Assembly (NCBI GenBank): GCA_963976865.1
Contig: CAXBLY010000006.1
Location: forward strand, 73,444 to 137,443
Length of the DNA stretch: 64,000 bases
Source of the DNA: UBA1858 sp963976865
GTDB taxonomy: Bacteria > Pseudomonadota > Gammaproteobacteria > UBA4575
Direction: 5' to 3'
The translations under genes were made by a program, and so were the position numbers. The notes beneath the pieces were generated by a model, which saw only the letters and a program-made list of their open reading frames with translations, made no database searches and was not told the DNA's origin. Position 1 is the stretch's first letter. Every line of letters begins with the position of its first letter. Positions 17,464 through 26,116 of this stretch are shown here, piece after piece.

Positions 17464-18210
17464 TTATTCAACCAGATTGAAATTCACGGGGATAGTGAAT
17501 TCCAGTTCATTCCTGTCGCCCATGAGCGCTTTAGGTGGCACAGGCATGGGTGATGCGCGTTGCAGCATTTTGATCGTGGCTGTATTAAGACTATTGTACT
17601 TTGAGGCTTTGCTTAACTGATAACTCATTAGCCTGCCCTCTTTATCCAGTACAAATTTTATCGTCACTTTCCCCTGCTGGTTTCTCCTTCGAGCCACCGT
17701 TGGGTACTTTTTATGTCTCTCTAACCATGTTGCCAACTGAGAATAATACTGGGCTTTTTCATGTTGCGCTGAAGCCGAAACATCGTTGACATTACTCTGG
17801 CTGGATGTTGTCGTCACACGTTCTTGACGTGGACTGGTCTCTTTTCTGACAGCCTCAAGAGGAGCAACCTGCGCGGGATTAACCGGCGGGCTTGTAACTT
17901 TTGGCGTGGATTTAACAATTGGTTTGGGCTTTGGTATTTTTTTCTTTTTAATGACGGGTTTAGGTTTGTCTTGCTTTACCGGGGCAGGTTTCACTTCAAC
18001 CGTTTCCACCACACCAGGTTTTTCAATAATGGGAGGTGACTTTATTTTTTTTAGACCAATAACGACTTCATTCAGATCGGTATTCGCATGTTCATGCACT
18101 TCCACCTCATCCTGCCTGTAATTAAGAAACAAAAGCAAGTGAAGTACAACAGCGACACAGATAGTAAGCCACCAGTGATACGGTTTAATAACAAAACTGT
18201 TTTCAGTCAT
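17464..18210 (-). CDS. tonB: TonB-family energy transducer
   Basis: TonB couples the proton-motive force, via ExbB-ExbD, to outer-membrane receptors. The 248-residue protein has an N-terminal membrane helix (about 14-31), a long Pro/Lys linker (about 65-115, KPKPVIKKKKIPKPKP) and a C-terminal TonB domain (about 165-248, KYPTVARRRNQQGKVTIKF). It is the last gene of the exbB-exbD-exbD-tonB operon, 5 bases after the second exbD. No TonB-dependent receptor lies in the window. Confidence 0.93.
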   Translation of the reverse strand: MTENSFVIKPYHWWLTICVAVVLHLLLFLNYRQDEVEVHEHANTDLNEVVIGLKKIKSPPIIEKPGVVETVEVKPAPVKQDKPKPVIKKKKIPKPKPIVKSTPKVTSPPVNPAQVAPLEAVRKETSPRQERVTTTSSQSNVNDVSASAQHEKAQYYSQLATWLERHKKYPTVARRRNQQGKVTIKFVLDKEGRLMSYQLSKASKYNSLNTATIKMLQRASPMPVPPKALMGDRNELEFTIPVNFNLVE

Positions 18211-18215
18211 CTGAA

Positions 18216-18617
18216 TTATTCGAATGCACTCGTCATGATATGCACTGCATCAAGATCACTGTCAGCCAGCCTCTCTAGCAATTCAACAATGCGTAACGCC
18301 TCCGTACCTGCATCCGGTTTCAACTGAACTTTACTGTTGGCGTTATTATCCAGGTAGCTGTTTACGATGGCTGGCAATGATTCCTCAGCAATAATGTCCT
18401 GATTGATTGCTAATTCACCCTGCTGATTAACGAGAATAGTCAGTATCTGTGGGTCTGCCTGCGTGTCATTTTCTGCAACAGTAGGCTTGATTACAAACAG
18501 CTCGGGTGATGAAAATGCGCCGGCAACCATGAAAAAAATTAGCAGTAAAAATACAACATTCACCAAAGGCAGCAGATTTTCCAGCTCACGTTTAGTTTGT
18601 TGCTCGGGAATATTCAT
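18216..18617 (-). CDS. exbD2: ExbD/TolR biopolymer transport protein, second copy
   Basis: The 133-residue protein has a cytoplasmic N-terminus ending LENLLPLVNVVFLLLIFFMV, the ExbD membrane helix, and a periplasmic ExbD/TolR domain. The membrane Asp that carries protons in ExbD (the D of PLIDVVF) is replaced by Asn here (PLVNVVF), whereas the neighbouring copy keeps it. This copy may therefore be a structural rather than proton-carrying subunit; that is inference. It lies 3 bases after the other exbD. Confidence 0.88.
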   Translation of the reverse strand: MNIPEQQTKRELENLLPLVNVVFLLLIFFMVAGAFSSPELFVIKPTVAENDTQADPQILTILVNQQGELAINQDIIAEESLPAIVNSYLDNNANSKVQLKPDAGTEALRIVELLERLADSDLDAVHIMTSAFE

Positions 18618-18620
18618 TAC

Positions 18621-19025
18621 TCACTTCTCAGGAACTTGCGGCTTAGCTACAGATATATTGTTGCCGGCAAAATTCTTTAAAAGATTTAATACATTTACCA
18701 GAGATTGCACATCTGTGCCTTCTTCTGGCTGTACTATCACTGGATGCTCGATATTTTTGCGAACCTGTTCGCGCACTTTGCCAATAATGGAGTCGAGAGG
18801 AAGCGGCTTTTCATTGAGCAAATATGATTTGTCTGACCGAAGTGTAATGACACTTATTTTCTGATGGTTAAGCTCGATATCACTCGCCTCACCCACTGAC
18901 AACTCAATGTAATGCCAGCGAATAAAATTTGAAGCCAGCATAAAGAAAATTAACAGAATAAAGACCACATCTATGAGTGGCGTGAGATTAACCAGTGACT
19001 TTCTGTTAGGTTGAGATAACTGCAT
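18621..19025 (-). CDS. exbD1: ExbD/TolR biopolymer transport protein, first copy
   Basis: The 134-residue protein has the family pattern NLTPLIDVVFILLIFFMLAS, with the conserved membrane Asp intact, and a C-terminal periplasmic domain (about 45-125). With ExbB it forms the proton channel that powers TonB. Its start overlaps the exbB stop by one base. Confidence 0.92.
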   Translation of the reverse strand: MQLSQPNRKSLVNLTPLIDVVFILLIFFMLASNFIRWHYIELSVGEASDIELNHQKISVITLRSDKSYLLNEKPLPLDSIIGKVREQVRKNIEHPVIVQPEEGTDVQSLVNVLNLLKNFAGNNISVAKPQVPEK

Positions 19026-19684
19026 TAACTGGAGCCAAGTATTACTTTAGCAGTGAATATTTGAGTCATGGCATCTTCCATGGCCAGCTTGAATTTCTCA
19101 ATTCTATGTTCAAGCCAGTTAAGCGCAATAATGGCAGGTATGGCAACGGCCAAACCTGCTGCGGTGGTTAACAATGCTTCCCAGATACCGCCTGACAATA
19201 CTGCCGGATCGACCGCAGTACCCGCAGATTCCAGACGATGAAATGCTTCTATCATGCCGAGTACTGTACCAAACAGACCCAGCAAAGGACTCAGTGCTGC
19301 AATGACCTCAATAATTCTCAGGTATGATCTTGCATCTGCCAGTTTCAGTGTGGCAACACGTAAAACCTCTTCACGTGCAATATTATTATCAGAAGCAGAT
19401 TGAGAATGTGCATATGTTGCGGTCTCAATAACTCTCGCAATCGGGTTTTTAGACTTCTTCAGAATCTCATGCATGGTGTTAATATCCTCACTCTTCCACG
19501 CATTTAATGCCGGTTCAATAAATCCACGCTTTTCAAGTTGTAACGCAAAGAACTGCCAGTTTTTCAGTAACAGCACTGCCAGACCAACGACCGACATGCC
19601 GATTAAGGCAATTACCACAGGACCACCTGCTTCGATTAAAGTACTGACACGGGTAATACTGACTTCTATATCTGTTGAGTGCAT
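19025..19684 (-). CDS. exbB: ExbB/TolQ/MotA proton channel protein
   Basis: The 219-residue inner-membrane protein has helices near 17-42, 120-145 and 165-190, with the MotA/TolQ/ExbB signature LSPLLGLFGTVLGMIEAF and then SGGIWEALLTTAAGLAVAIP. It is the first gene of the exbB-exbD1-exbD2-tonB operon. Confidence 0.94.
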   Translation of the reverse strand: MHSTDIEVSITRVSTLIEAGGPVVIALIGMSVVGLAVLLLKNWQFFALQLEKRGFIEPALNAWKSEDINTMHEILKKSKNPIARVIETATYAHSQSASDNNIAREEVLRVATLKLADARSYLRIIEVIAALSPLLGLFGTVLGMIEAFHRLESAGTAVDPAVLSGGIWEALLTTAAGLAVAIPAIIALNWLEHRIEKFKLAMEDAMTQIFTAKVILGSS

Positions 19685-20046
19685 GATGTATGGGAAGATT
19701 GGTGAGGATTTGTTAGTGTATTCACGACCGCATTATCTAGAATATTTTTGCCAGAAAACAGTCATGATACAAAATATTATACCTTTATTTATATTTCATC
19801 AGTCACCGACTAATTGATCGCTATGACAGCCAGGAAGATTGAAAGGGTACAGTAGAATTAATGATTGAAAAAGGCCAAATTCAGGCTTTATAGTAGGATG
19901 GAGGTACCTTTAATTGCTGCCTAAATTTGGCTTTTCAGTCGTGGCTAATTAATTAACCGTAGAATCAGTGTGTCTGATCAACAAATGATAGACTAGTCCT
20001 AAAACTGTACTAATCTTTTCATGAATATAATCTTAATAAACAAATT
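19685..20046. promoter_or_regulatory. Divergent promoter region of the exb operon and an HxlR regulator
   Basis: This 362-base gap separates exbB (minus) from the HxlR-type gene (plus) and must contain both promoters. It holds one marked imperfect inverted repeat, 19867-19886 against 19919-19936 (GAAAA..GCCAAATT.AGGC on both arms, two extra bases and one mismatch, 32-base spacer). No clear -35/-10 pair was found. Confidence 0.5.
19867..19936. repeat. Imperfect inverted repeat
   Basis: The arms GAAAAAGGCCAAATTCAGGC and GCCTAAATTTGGCTTTTC are complementary apart from two unpaired bases and one mismatch, enclosing 32 bases. It could be a cruciform, a long hairpin or a small element's ends; no target-site duplication is visible. 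Confidence 0.6.
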
Positions 20047-20718
20047 ATGGAAAAATACTGCCAGTTTTGTCCAGTTGCTAAAGCAGCCGAAATTCTATGC
20101 GAAAAATGGGTTATTTTAATTCTCAGAGAGCTGATGATGGGAAGCACCCGCTTTGGACAACTACGTTGTGGTTTGCCAAGAATTTCTCCCAGTATTCTTT
20201 CCAGACGACTTAAAACACTTGAAGAACAGGGAATAATTCTGCGCTCTAAAAAACCCGAAAGTAACGGCTATGAATACTTGTTATCTGAATCTGGAGAAGA
20301 GCTACGCCCAATAGTATTAGGCTTTGGCACATGGGGACACAAGTGGGCTAAAAACAAAATTAACAACGAAGACCTGGATGCCGGTTTCCTGTTGTGGGAC
20401 ATGAGACGACGCTTAAATACCGAATATTTTCAAAATAAGCGGATAGTTATTCATATAGAATTTTCCGATCAAAGCAGTCGGGATCGATATTGGTGGATGG
20501 TCGTAGACAATAACGAAATTGATTTATGTTTTGAAGATACCGGTCATGAACCTGACATTATTATCATCACCACTTTAGCTACTATGACAAACATATGGTT
20601 AGGTTATGACAGCCTGGAAACCATGAAGCGAAATGGTCAGTTAAAAATATTTGGCTCCAAAGAACACACGAATAACATGTCGCAGTGGATTGGCAAAAGC
20701 ACTTTTGCCTACAGTTAA
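20047..20718 (+). CDS. HxlR-family transcriptional regulator
   Basis: The 223-residue protein has the HxlR winged-helix domain at about 1-100: CQFCPVAKAAEILCEKWVIL, then RISPSILSRRLKTLEEQGII and a short wing. The early cysteines (about 5, 8 and 18) match the redox- or aldehyde-sensing Cys of the family. The C-terminal half (about 110-220) resembles the SCP2-like domain often fused to such regulators. It is divergent from exbB; a tRNA-Ala gene on the other strand starts 11 bases after its stop. Confidence 0.88.
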   Translation: MEKYCQFCPVAKAAEILCEKWVILILRELMMGSTRFGQLRCGLPRISPSILSRRLKTLEEQGIILRSKKPESNGYEYLLSESGEELRPIVLGFGTWGHKWAKNKINNEDLDAGFLLWDMRRRLNTEYFQNKRIVIHIEFSDQSSRDRYWWMVVDNNEIDLCFEDTGHEPDIIIITTLATMTNIWLGYDSLETMKRNGQLKIFGSKEHTNNMSQWIGKSTFAYS

Positions 20719-20729
20719 CCACGGTGAGG

Positions 20730-20805
20730 TGGTGGAGCTAAGCGGGATCGAACCGCTGACCTCCTGCGTGCCACGCAGGCGCTCTCCCAGCTGAGCTATA
20801 GCCCC
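20730..20805 (-). tRNA. tRNA-Ala (anticodon GGC)
   Basis: The minus strand folds into a 76-base cloverleaf beginning GGGGCTATAGCTCAGCTGGG, with anticodon loop GTGGCAC (GGC), T arm GGTTCGATCC and encoded CCA. It lies 45 bases downstream of gltX on the same strand, as alaX/alaW lie beside gltX in Escherichia coli, so it may share that transcript. Confidence 0.97.
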
Positions 20806-20850
20806 GAAATCTGTCTATTTTCGAAAGGTGGTGCAATTATGCCTAGGTTA

Positions 20851-22266
20851 TTAGCTTCCCTCAACATGTGAAGAAATATAATTAATCGCATCGTCAATTC
20901 GCTTGATAACGCGTTCCTTGCCAATCAGTTCCAAAGTGATATCAATGGATGGTGAATTCGCAGTTCCACATACCGCCACACGAACAGGAGGTGCAATTTT
21001 ACCAAGTTTTAGTTCACTCTGCTGTGAATAGTCATGAATGCACTGTTGTATATTTTGGGCATTCCAGTCTTGTAGGTCCGTAAACGATGCCTTAATTGAC
21101 TGCAGAATTGGCAAACTCGCTTGCTTGAGATGCTTGCTTGCAGACTTTTCATCATATTGCTCAAAATCAGAAAAAAAGTATTCGCTGGTGTTTGCCATTT
21201 CACTTAATGTCTTCACCCTGTCTTTCTGCAACTCAACTACTTTATCGATCTGCCCGCTTGATGCTGGCCTGATATTTTTTCTGGATAAAGCTGTTTCAAG
21301 CCATGACACGATCTTGTTATTTGAAGTATTTTTAATATATTGCTGATTAAGCCATTGAAGTTTGTCGATATCAAAAGCCGCTGCCGATTTGTTTACGTGT
21401 TCCAATGAAAACAGTGCAACCATTTCCTCTCTGGAAAATATCTCCTGATCACCATGCGCCCATCCCAGTCGCACCAGATAATTCAGTAACGCTTCAGGAA
21501 GGTACCCTTCTTCTTCGTAGGCTGACACACTGACAGCACCATGGCGTTTGGACATGCGTTTACCATCATTACCCAGTATCATCGGTACATGCGCATAGAC
21601 CGGCAATGTTCCACCTAATGCTTTGATCATATTTATCTGTCTGGGTGTATTATTGACATGATCATCTCCACGTATAACATGCGTGATATTCATATCCAGA
21701 TCATCAACCACCACAGTCAGATTGTAAGTCGGTGTTCCATCTGAACGCGCAATAATCAGGTCATCCAGTTCTGAATTATTAATTACAATTTCCCCGAGCA
21801 CGTTATCCTGAATAACGACAGCACCATCCAGCGGATTTTTAAATCGAATTACGGGCTCTACATTATCAGGTACTGCTCCCGTATGTTCGCGATACCGGCC
21901 ATCATACCTTGGTTTTTGCTTGTTCTTCTGTTGCTCTAAGCGTAGAGCGTCCAACTCTTCCTTTGTGCAGTAACAGCGATAGGCTTTATCTTCATCCAGC
22001 AGTTGCTGAATAATTTCCCTGTATCGATCAAAGCGCTGAGTCTGGTAGAAAGGCCCTTCATCATAATCCAGCCCCAGCCATTCCATGCCGCGTAAAATTG
22101 CATCAACAGATGCCTGTGTAGATCTTTCCCTGTCGGTATCTTCGATACGAAGTACAAATTTTCCCTGATGATGTCTTGCGTATAGCCAGGAGAATAGCGC
22201 TGTGCGTACACCACCGATGTGTAAATAGCCTGTAGGGCTTGGTGCAAAACGAGTTTTAACTTCCAT
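20851..22266 (-). CDS. gltX: Glutamate--tRNA ligase
   Basis: GltX charges tRNA-Glu. The 471-residue class I synthetase has the HIGH-type motif PSPTGYLHIGG (about 9-19), a CYC zinc-binding-type segment (YRCYCTKEELDAL), the KMSKS-type motif DGKRMSKRHG (about 236-245) and the C-terminal anticodon-binding helices. Length is normal for bacterial GltX. It follows the signalling operon by 83 bases and precedes tRNA-Ala. Confidence 0.97.
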   Translation of the reverse strand: MEVKTRFAPSPTGYLHIGGVRTALFSWLYARHHQGKFVLRIEDTDRERSTQASVDAILRGMEWLGLDYDEGPFYQTQRFDRYREIIQQLLDEDKAYRCYCTKEELDALRLEQQKNKQKPRYDGRYREHTGAVPDNVEPVIRFKNPLDGAVVIQDNVLGEIVINNSELDDLIIARSDGTPTYNLTVVVDDLDMNITHVIRGDDHVNNTPRQINMIKALGGTLPVYAHVPMILGNDGKRMSKRHGAVSVSAYEEEGYLPEALLNYLVRLGWAHGDQEIFSREEMVALFSLEHVNKSAAAFDIDKLQWLNQQYIKNTSNNKIVSWLETALSRKNIRPASSGQIDKVVELQKDRVKTLSEMANTSEYFFSDFEQYDEKSASKHLKQASLPILQSIKASFTDLQDWNAQNIQQCIHDYSQQSELKLGKIAPPVRVAVCGTANSPSIDITLELIGKERVIKRIDDAINYISSHVEGS

Positions 22267-22349
22267 GTGGAGACCTAAAGTGTGATGGCTAGATTTTCGA
22301 TGCTGATGATAACCCAGACCCGGGTTACAGATGTATTGAATTTTGTACT

Positions 22350-23237
22350 TTAACGGCTAATATATTGAACAAGATTTTCTTCATCTTCTTCTGGCACTCT
22401 CCCCAGACTAATATTTCCAAGCCCCCAGAGTGCAACCTCCTCTCTACGAACGTAGACGTTTCGACCTTCTTCGGTGCGAATATAGGTCCCATTCGTGCTG
22501 GTATCCCTGAAGATAAATTTACCTTTGTTATATTCTATTGAAGCATGATTGCGTGAAATCAATTTGCCCTCAATGGTCATGGAACATGATGGGTCACGAC
22601 CCAGTGTGAAGATTGGCATATCTTCCAGCAACGAGACTTCTATGTCACGGTAGGTCAGTTGCAGGCGGGTAACCTTATCATCTTCATTTTGACCCACGAC
22701 TGACAGCATTTGAGTATAATCTTCATCTTCCCACTGCAGCTCATAAATGGTTGTTTCTTCCTGACGACCTTTTAGCTTGGAAGTATCAATTCTTCTGGCA
22801 CGGTGAAGAATTTCAGCAGGGAGTTTCTGTATCACTGTCTCGGTAGTAATTATTTGCCGGGAACGGGCAATTTCGCGCATGGCGGCAGCAACATTGACGG
22901 TGTCACCATATATATCATTCTGGTCAATAATGGCAGTGCCGTAATGCAAGCCTATGCGTATTTTAATTTTAATTCCGTTGGGATCCTGGAGTTGCGCCAG
23001 CAGATCGTTCAGTGAAAAGGCAGTAGTTATGGCATGCTCAACCTGCTGGAAATAACACAGTATTTCATCGCCAATAAACTTGATTACAGTACCCTTGTTG
23101 CGCTTTATTGTTTCCGACATACGAATAAGTGAACGCGCAATACTATCCTGGGCCAGAGTATCGCCGAATTCATGATACAGTTTTGTACTGCCCGCAATAT
23201 CCACGAACATAACTGCGCAATCAGTATGCTTTTCCAT
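22350..23237 (-). CDS. Class III nucleotide cyclase-like domain fused to FHA domain
   Basis: The 295-residue soluble protein has a class III cyclase homology domain (about 6-165) and an FHA domain (about 205-280). Visible catalytic residues are the metal-binding Asp13 (FVDIAGST) and Asp57 (IGDE), the adenine-type Lys53, Asp112 and the transition-state Asn115. The transition-state Arg expected at 119 (N-x-A-A-R) is Ala here (NVAAAM), with an Arg two residues later. The FHA domain is canonical: GR at 213-214, SRNH at 228-231, NGT at 249-251, so it should bind phosphothreonine. It ends a five-gene operon that starts with a Ser/Thr kinase, its likely phospho-partner. Whether it makes cAMP is open. 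Confidence 0.92.
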   Translation of the reverse strand: MEKHTDCAVMFVDIAGSTKLYHEFGDTLAQDSIARSLIRMSETIKRNKGTVIKFIGDEILCYFQQVEHAITTAFSLNDLLAQLQDPNGIKIKIRIGLHYGTAIIDQNDIYGDTVNVAAAMREIARSRQIITTETVIQKLPAEILHRARRIDTSKLKGRQEETTIYELQWEDEDYTQMLSVVGQNEDDKVTRLQLTYRDIEVSLLEDMPIFTLGRDPSCSMTIEGKLISRNHASIEYNKGKFIFRDTSTNGTYIRTEEGRNVYVRREEVALWGLGNISLGRVPEEDEENLVQYISR

Positions 23238-23247
23238 ATTTGAAAAC

Positions 23248-23970
23248 TTAGTACTTTCTCTTCAGTCTCATCAGATTTCCATCGTTTATAATGCTAAAAC
23301 GATTTAAATATGACATCCCCAATAATGGTGTTGATGGCTCTGAACCTTCAATCACCAGTCCTTCTACCGATCTGATTGTGATACCAGAAATTGTGACCTT
23401 ATCTATGTTGACCGTAACAGCCCTTTCGACTCCTGAAGCGGTAGATACCCAGGTAGGCTGCCCGTCAAGCTTGTAATTGATGCCCAGGCGTTTGGCCTGT
23501 TCTGAGCTCATTGCAATACTGGAGGCACCAGTATCCACTAAAAAGTTAACAGGATAACCGTTCATGGACCCAGTGGTCCTGAACATAGTATCAGTGCCTT
23601 GGTAAACAAGTATTTCAGGTTCAGAAATAGCCTCGCTGTCATTTGTTGTTCGCACAACATTGCCCAGCAGATATTTGCGTCTAACACCGTCGACTTCTAT
23701 CACGGCGCCATGTGCATCTGCCGAGACCAGCATAATGCCGTGCTCAGTGACTTCGCCTACAGATATCAGGACTCTGTCTTGATCTATATGCAACATTGCC
23801 TTGTTTTCAAACAGCGCAATGACTTCTATATGAGGTGCTGCATTGACTTTGCCAAGCACACACATTGAAAAAAAGACTATACCAAATATCAGGTAATAAT
23901 GAAAAATTTTACTAAAAAAAAGTAAGTTACGTGCTTTTCTTAAGGTATTGTGTGAATGAACCTTTGTCAT
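23248..23970 (-). CDS. Membrane-anchored retropepsin-like aspartic protease
   Basis: The 240-residue product has a basic N-terminus, one hydrophobic anchor or signal (about 25-44, ending VNA) and a C-terminal retropepsin-like domain (about 125-240) with the active-site motif FLVDTGASSIAMS and the flap-side segment LLGMSYLNRF. This matches the bacterial clan AA 'DTGA' proteases, which are periplasmic. The frame is open to 24105, but the first plausible ATG is at 23970, overlapping the end of the PilU-like gene by 44 bases. It lies 10 bases before the cyclase-FHA gene. Substrate unknown. Confidence 0.85.
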   Translation of the reverse strand: MTKVHSHNTLRKARNLLFFSKIFHYYLIFGIVFFSMCVLGKVNAAPHIEVIALFENKAMLHIDQDRVLISVGEVTEHGIMLVSADAHGAVIEVDGVRRKYLLGNVVRTTNDSEAISEPEILVYQGTDTMFRTTGSMNGYPVNFLVDTGASSIAMSSEQAKRLGINYKLDGQPTWVSTASGVERAVTVNIDKVTISGITIRSVEGLVIEGSEPSTPLLGMSYLNRFSIINDGNLMRLKRKY

Positions 23971-24991
23971 TTGCTGCTTCAAATGCTGTCTGTGGTTGAA
24001 TGATCTGCTCCTTAACCAGATTATGCAATGAACTGTCCATACTTTGCATACCGTGGGCAGAACCACTCTGAATAATATTTTGTAGTTGTTCTGACTTGCC
24101 TTCACGAAGAATATTTGAACATGCAGAAGTATTAATCAGAATTTCAACGGCAGCAACCCTGCCTTTTCCATCCGCTTTCTTTAACAGCTGCTGAGACACA
24201 ATGGCCCTGAGCGAGGTTGATAACATGGTTCTGATTTGCGGCTGTTTATTAACCGGAAACGTATTAATGACACGATCGATAGTCGCCGCTGCACTATTTG
24301 TGTGCAAAGTTGCCAGCACGAGTATCCCTGTTTCAGCGGCTGTCACCGCCAGACTCATTGTTTCCAGATCACGTAATTCACCAACCAGAATCACATCCGG
24401 ATCTTCTCTAAGCGCTGAATGCAGCGCCTGGGAAAACGTTTTGGTGTGATTACTTACCTCTCGCTGACTCACCAGGCAGCCTTTGCGCTGATGCTCAAAC
24501 TCGATCGGGTCTTCAATGGTGAGAATATGACCTTTCTGGTGAGTGTTTATGACATCCACCATCGAGGCGAGTGTGGTTGACTTACCAGAGCCTGTCTTAC
24601 CCGTGACTAATATTAATCCGGACTTCTGTTTACAGACTGATTCAATAATAGGAGGCATATTCAGTTTTTCCAGCGGAATCACCTCAGAAGGTATTGCTCT
24701 GAAAATACCGCCAATGCCATTAAGATGTTTAAAAATATTAACCCGGAAGCGACCGACTTCGTTAACTTCGTAGGCAAAATCCACTTGTTCATCTTCATCT
24801 AACACTTCTTTATTGCGCAGGTTCATGATGTCCCTGAACCATTCCAGTGAATCTTTTGCGCTGATAGCTTCATCTGTGACACATACCAGGTCGCCACTTA
24901 CACGCATACGCACGGGATCTCCGGATAAGACGTGAAGGTCAGATCCACCTTTTTCGACCAGTTGTTTTAATAGCTCATTAAGTTCAGACAT
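23927..24991 (-). CDS. PilT/PilU-family pilus ATPase, second of the pair
   Basis: The 354-residue protein is a type IV pilus retraction-type ATPase. It has the N-terminal PAS-like domain (GGSDLHVLSG), Walker A GKTGSGKSTT (131-140), Asp box TIEDPIEF, Walker B DVILVGELRD and the His box LVLATLHTNSA. The C-terminal REGK...LQNIIQSG...GMQSMD stretch is well kept, as in PilT. It starts 11 bases after the first ATPase. No pilin or assembly gene is nearby, so it would act on pili encoded elsewhere, or on this operon's own machinery. Confidence 0.9.
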   Translation of the reverse strand: MSELNELLKQLVEKGGSDLHVLSGDPVRMRVSGDLVCVTDEAISAKDSLEWFRDIMNLRNKEVLDEDEQVDFAYEVNEVGRFRVNIFKHLNGIGGIFRAIPSEVIPLEKLNMPPIIESVCKQKSGLILVTGKTGSGKSTTLASMVDVINTHQKGHILTIEDPIEFEHQRKGCLVSQREVSNHTKTFSQALHSALREDPDVILVGELRDLETMSLAVTAAETGILVLATLHTNSAAATIDRVINTFPVNKQPQIRTMLSTSLRAIVSQQLLKKADGKGRVAAVEILINTSACSNILREGKSEQLQNIIQSGSAHGMQSMDSSLHNLVKEQIIQPQTAFEAANDKGSFTQYLKKST

Positions 24992-25002
24992 GGCGCAACC
25001 AA

Positions 25003-26082
25003 CTATTGTGAAGTAATCAGACTGGTGTCTGTAACGTATTTCTGGAACAGCTTTTTATCATTGGCATATAAATAGGCATGATCCGGATCCACTTCTTTCG
25101 CCTGGATTGCATCTAACAATGCCTGGTCTTTTAACTGCATACCTACATTTCTGCCGGTTTGAATTTGACTGGGTATCTGGAAAGTCTTATCTGATATTAT
25201 TAAATTCGAAATAGCATTATTCATGATCAGCACTTCGACAATCGCTTTTCTGGATTTCCCATCAGCGGAACGAACCAGATCCTGAGTCACCACTGCGTGC
25301 AAATGTTGCGACAAGAATATCTTCCCCTGTTCGCGTTGATCTGCAGGCAACGCATCCATAATTCTGTCCAGCGTTTTTGTCGCAGACGTTGTATGTAACG
25401 TTCCAAAAACCAAATGGCCGGTTTCCGCAGCCAGCATTGCCATGCTGATAGTTTCAGTATCGCGCATTTCACCCACCAGAATAATATCCGGGTCTTCTCG
25501 CAAGGCTGCCCTCAGACCATCCGAGAAACTGTTCAGGTGAGTCCCCACTTCACGCTGAATCACTTGTGATTTTCGTGATGGATGAATAAATTCAATCGGA
25601 TCTTCAAGTGTAATAATATTTTCCTGGCGAGTACTATTAATATGGTGAATAAGTGATGCCAGTGTTGTAGATTTTCCTGTACCTGTCGCACCAGTAACCA
25701 GAACCATGCCCTGCCTGAATTCCGCAAATGATTTAATCACGGTAGGAAGATTTAAAGAATCAAAGCCAGGTATTTCTGTCGGTATATGCCTCATTACCGC
25801 ACCAATACCAGATAACTTACGAAACAGGTTGACTCTGAATCTGCCTACTCCTTCAGACATGTAGGAAAAATCCAGATCTTGTCCCTGCTTAAACCTTTGA
25901 ATCTGGTTTTTAGTTAGAATTTCAAACAGGTAGGTTTCCAGCTCGGTATCACCTAAATCACGAAATTTGATCGGTAACAGATCTCCGTGCATACGAAACA
26001 TGGGTGGCACACCCACGGCAAAATGTATATCTGATACACCCTGTTCCCGACCTAATTTTAAAAAGGCATCAATTCGCGCCAT
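25003..26082 (-). CDS. PilT/PilU-family pilus ATPase, first of the pair
   Basis: The 359-residue hexameric-type ATPase has GVSDIHFAVG at the N-terminus, Walker A GATGTGKSTT (131-140), TLEDPIEF, Walker B DIILVGEMRD (199-208) and the His box HLVFGTLHTTSA. Compared with its neighbour the segment after the His box is divergent (NLIISDKTFQIPSQIQTG) and the C-terminus is longer. It follows the kinase gene by 34 bases. PilT-like and PilU-like subunits commonly occur as pairs, with one accessory; which is the main motor cannot be told here. Confidence 0.9.
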   Translation of the reverse strand: MARIDAFLKLGREQGVSDIHFAVGVPPMFRMHGDLLPIKFRDLGDTELETYLFEILTKNQIQRFKQGQDLDFSYMSEGVGRFRVNLFRKLSGIGAVMRHIPTEIPGFDSLNLPTVIKSFAEFRQGMVLVTGATGTGKSTTLASLIHHINSTRQENIITLEDPIEFIHPSRKSQVIQREVGTHLNSFSDGLRAALREDPDIILVGEMRDTETISMAMLAAETGHLVFGTLHTTSATKTLDRIMDALPADQREQGKIFLSQHLHAVVTQDLVRSADGKSRKAIVEVLIMNNAISNLIISDKTFQIPSQIQTGRNVGMQLKDQALLDAIQAKEVDPDHAYLYANDKKLFQKYVTDTSLITSQ

Positions 26083-26116
26083 AACAGATTATCTTTACTG
26101 GTTGGTTCAAAGTACT

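Noticed and set aside
23248..24105. Start of the retropepsin-like gene at 24105
   Set aside because: It would overlap the PilU-like gene by about 180 bases and add a sequence that is only a shadow of that gene; the ATG at 23970 is better.
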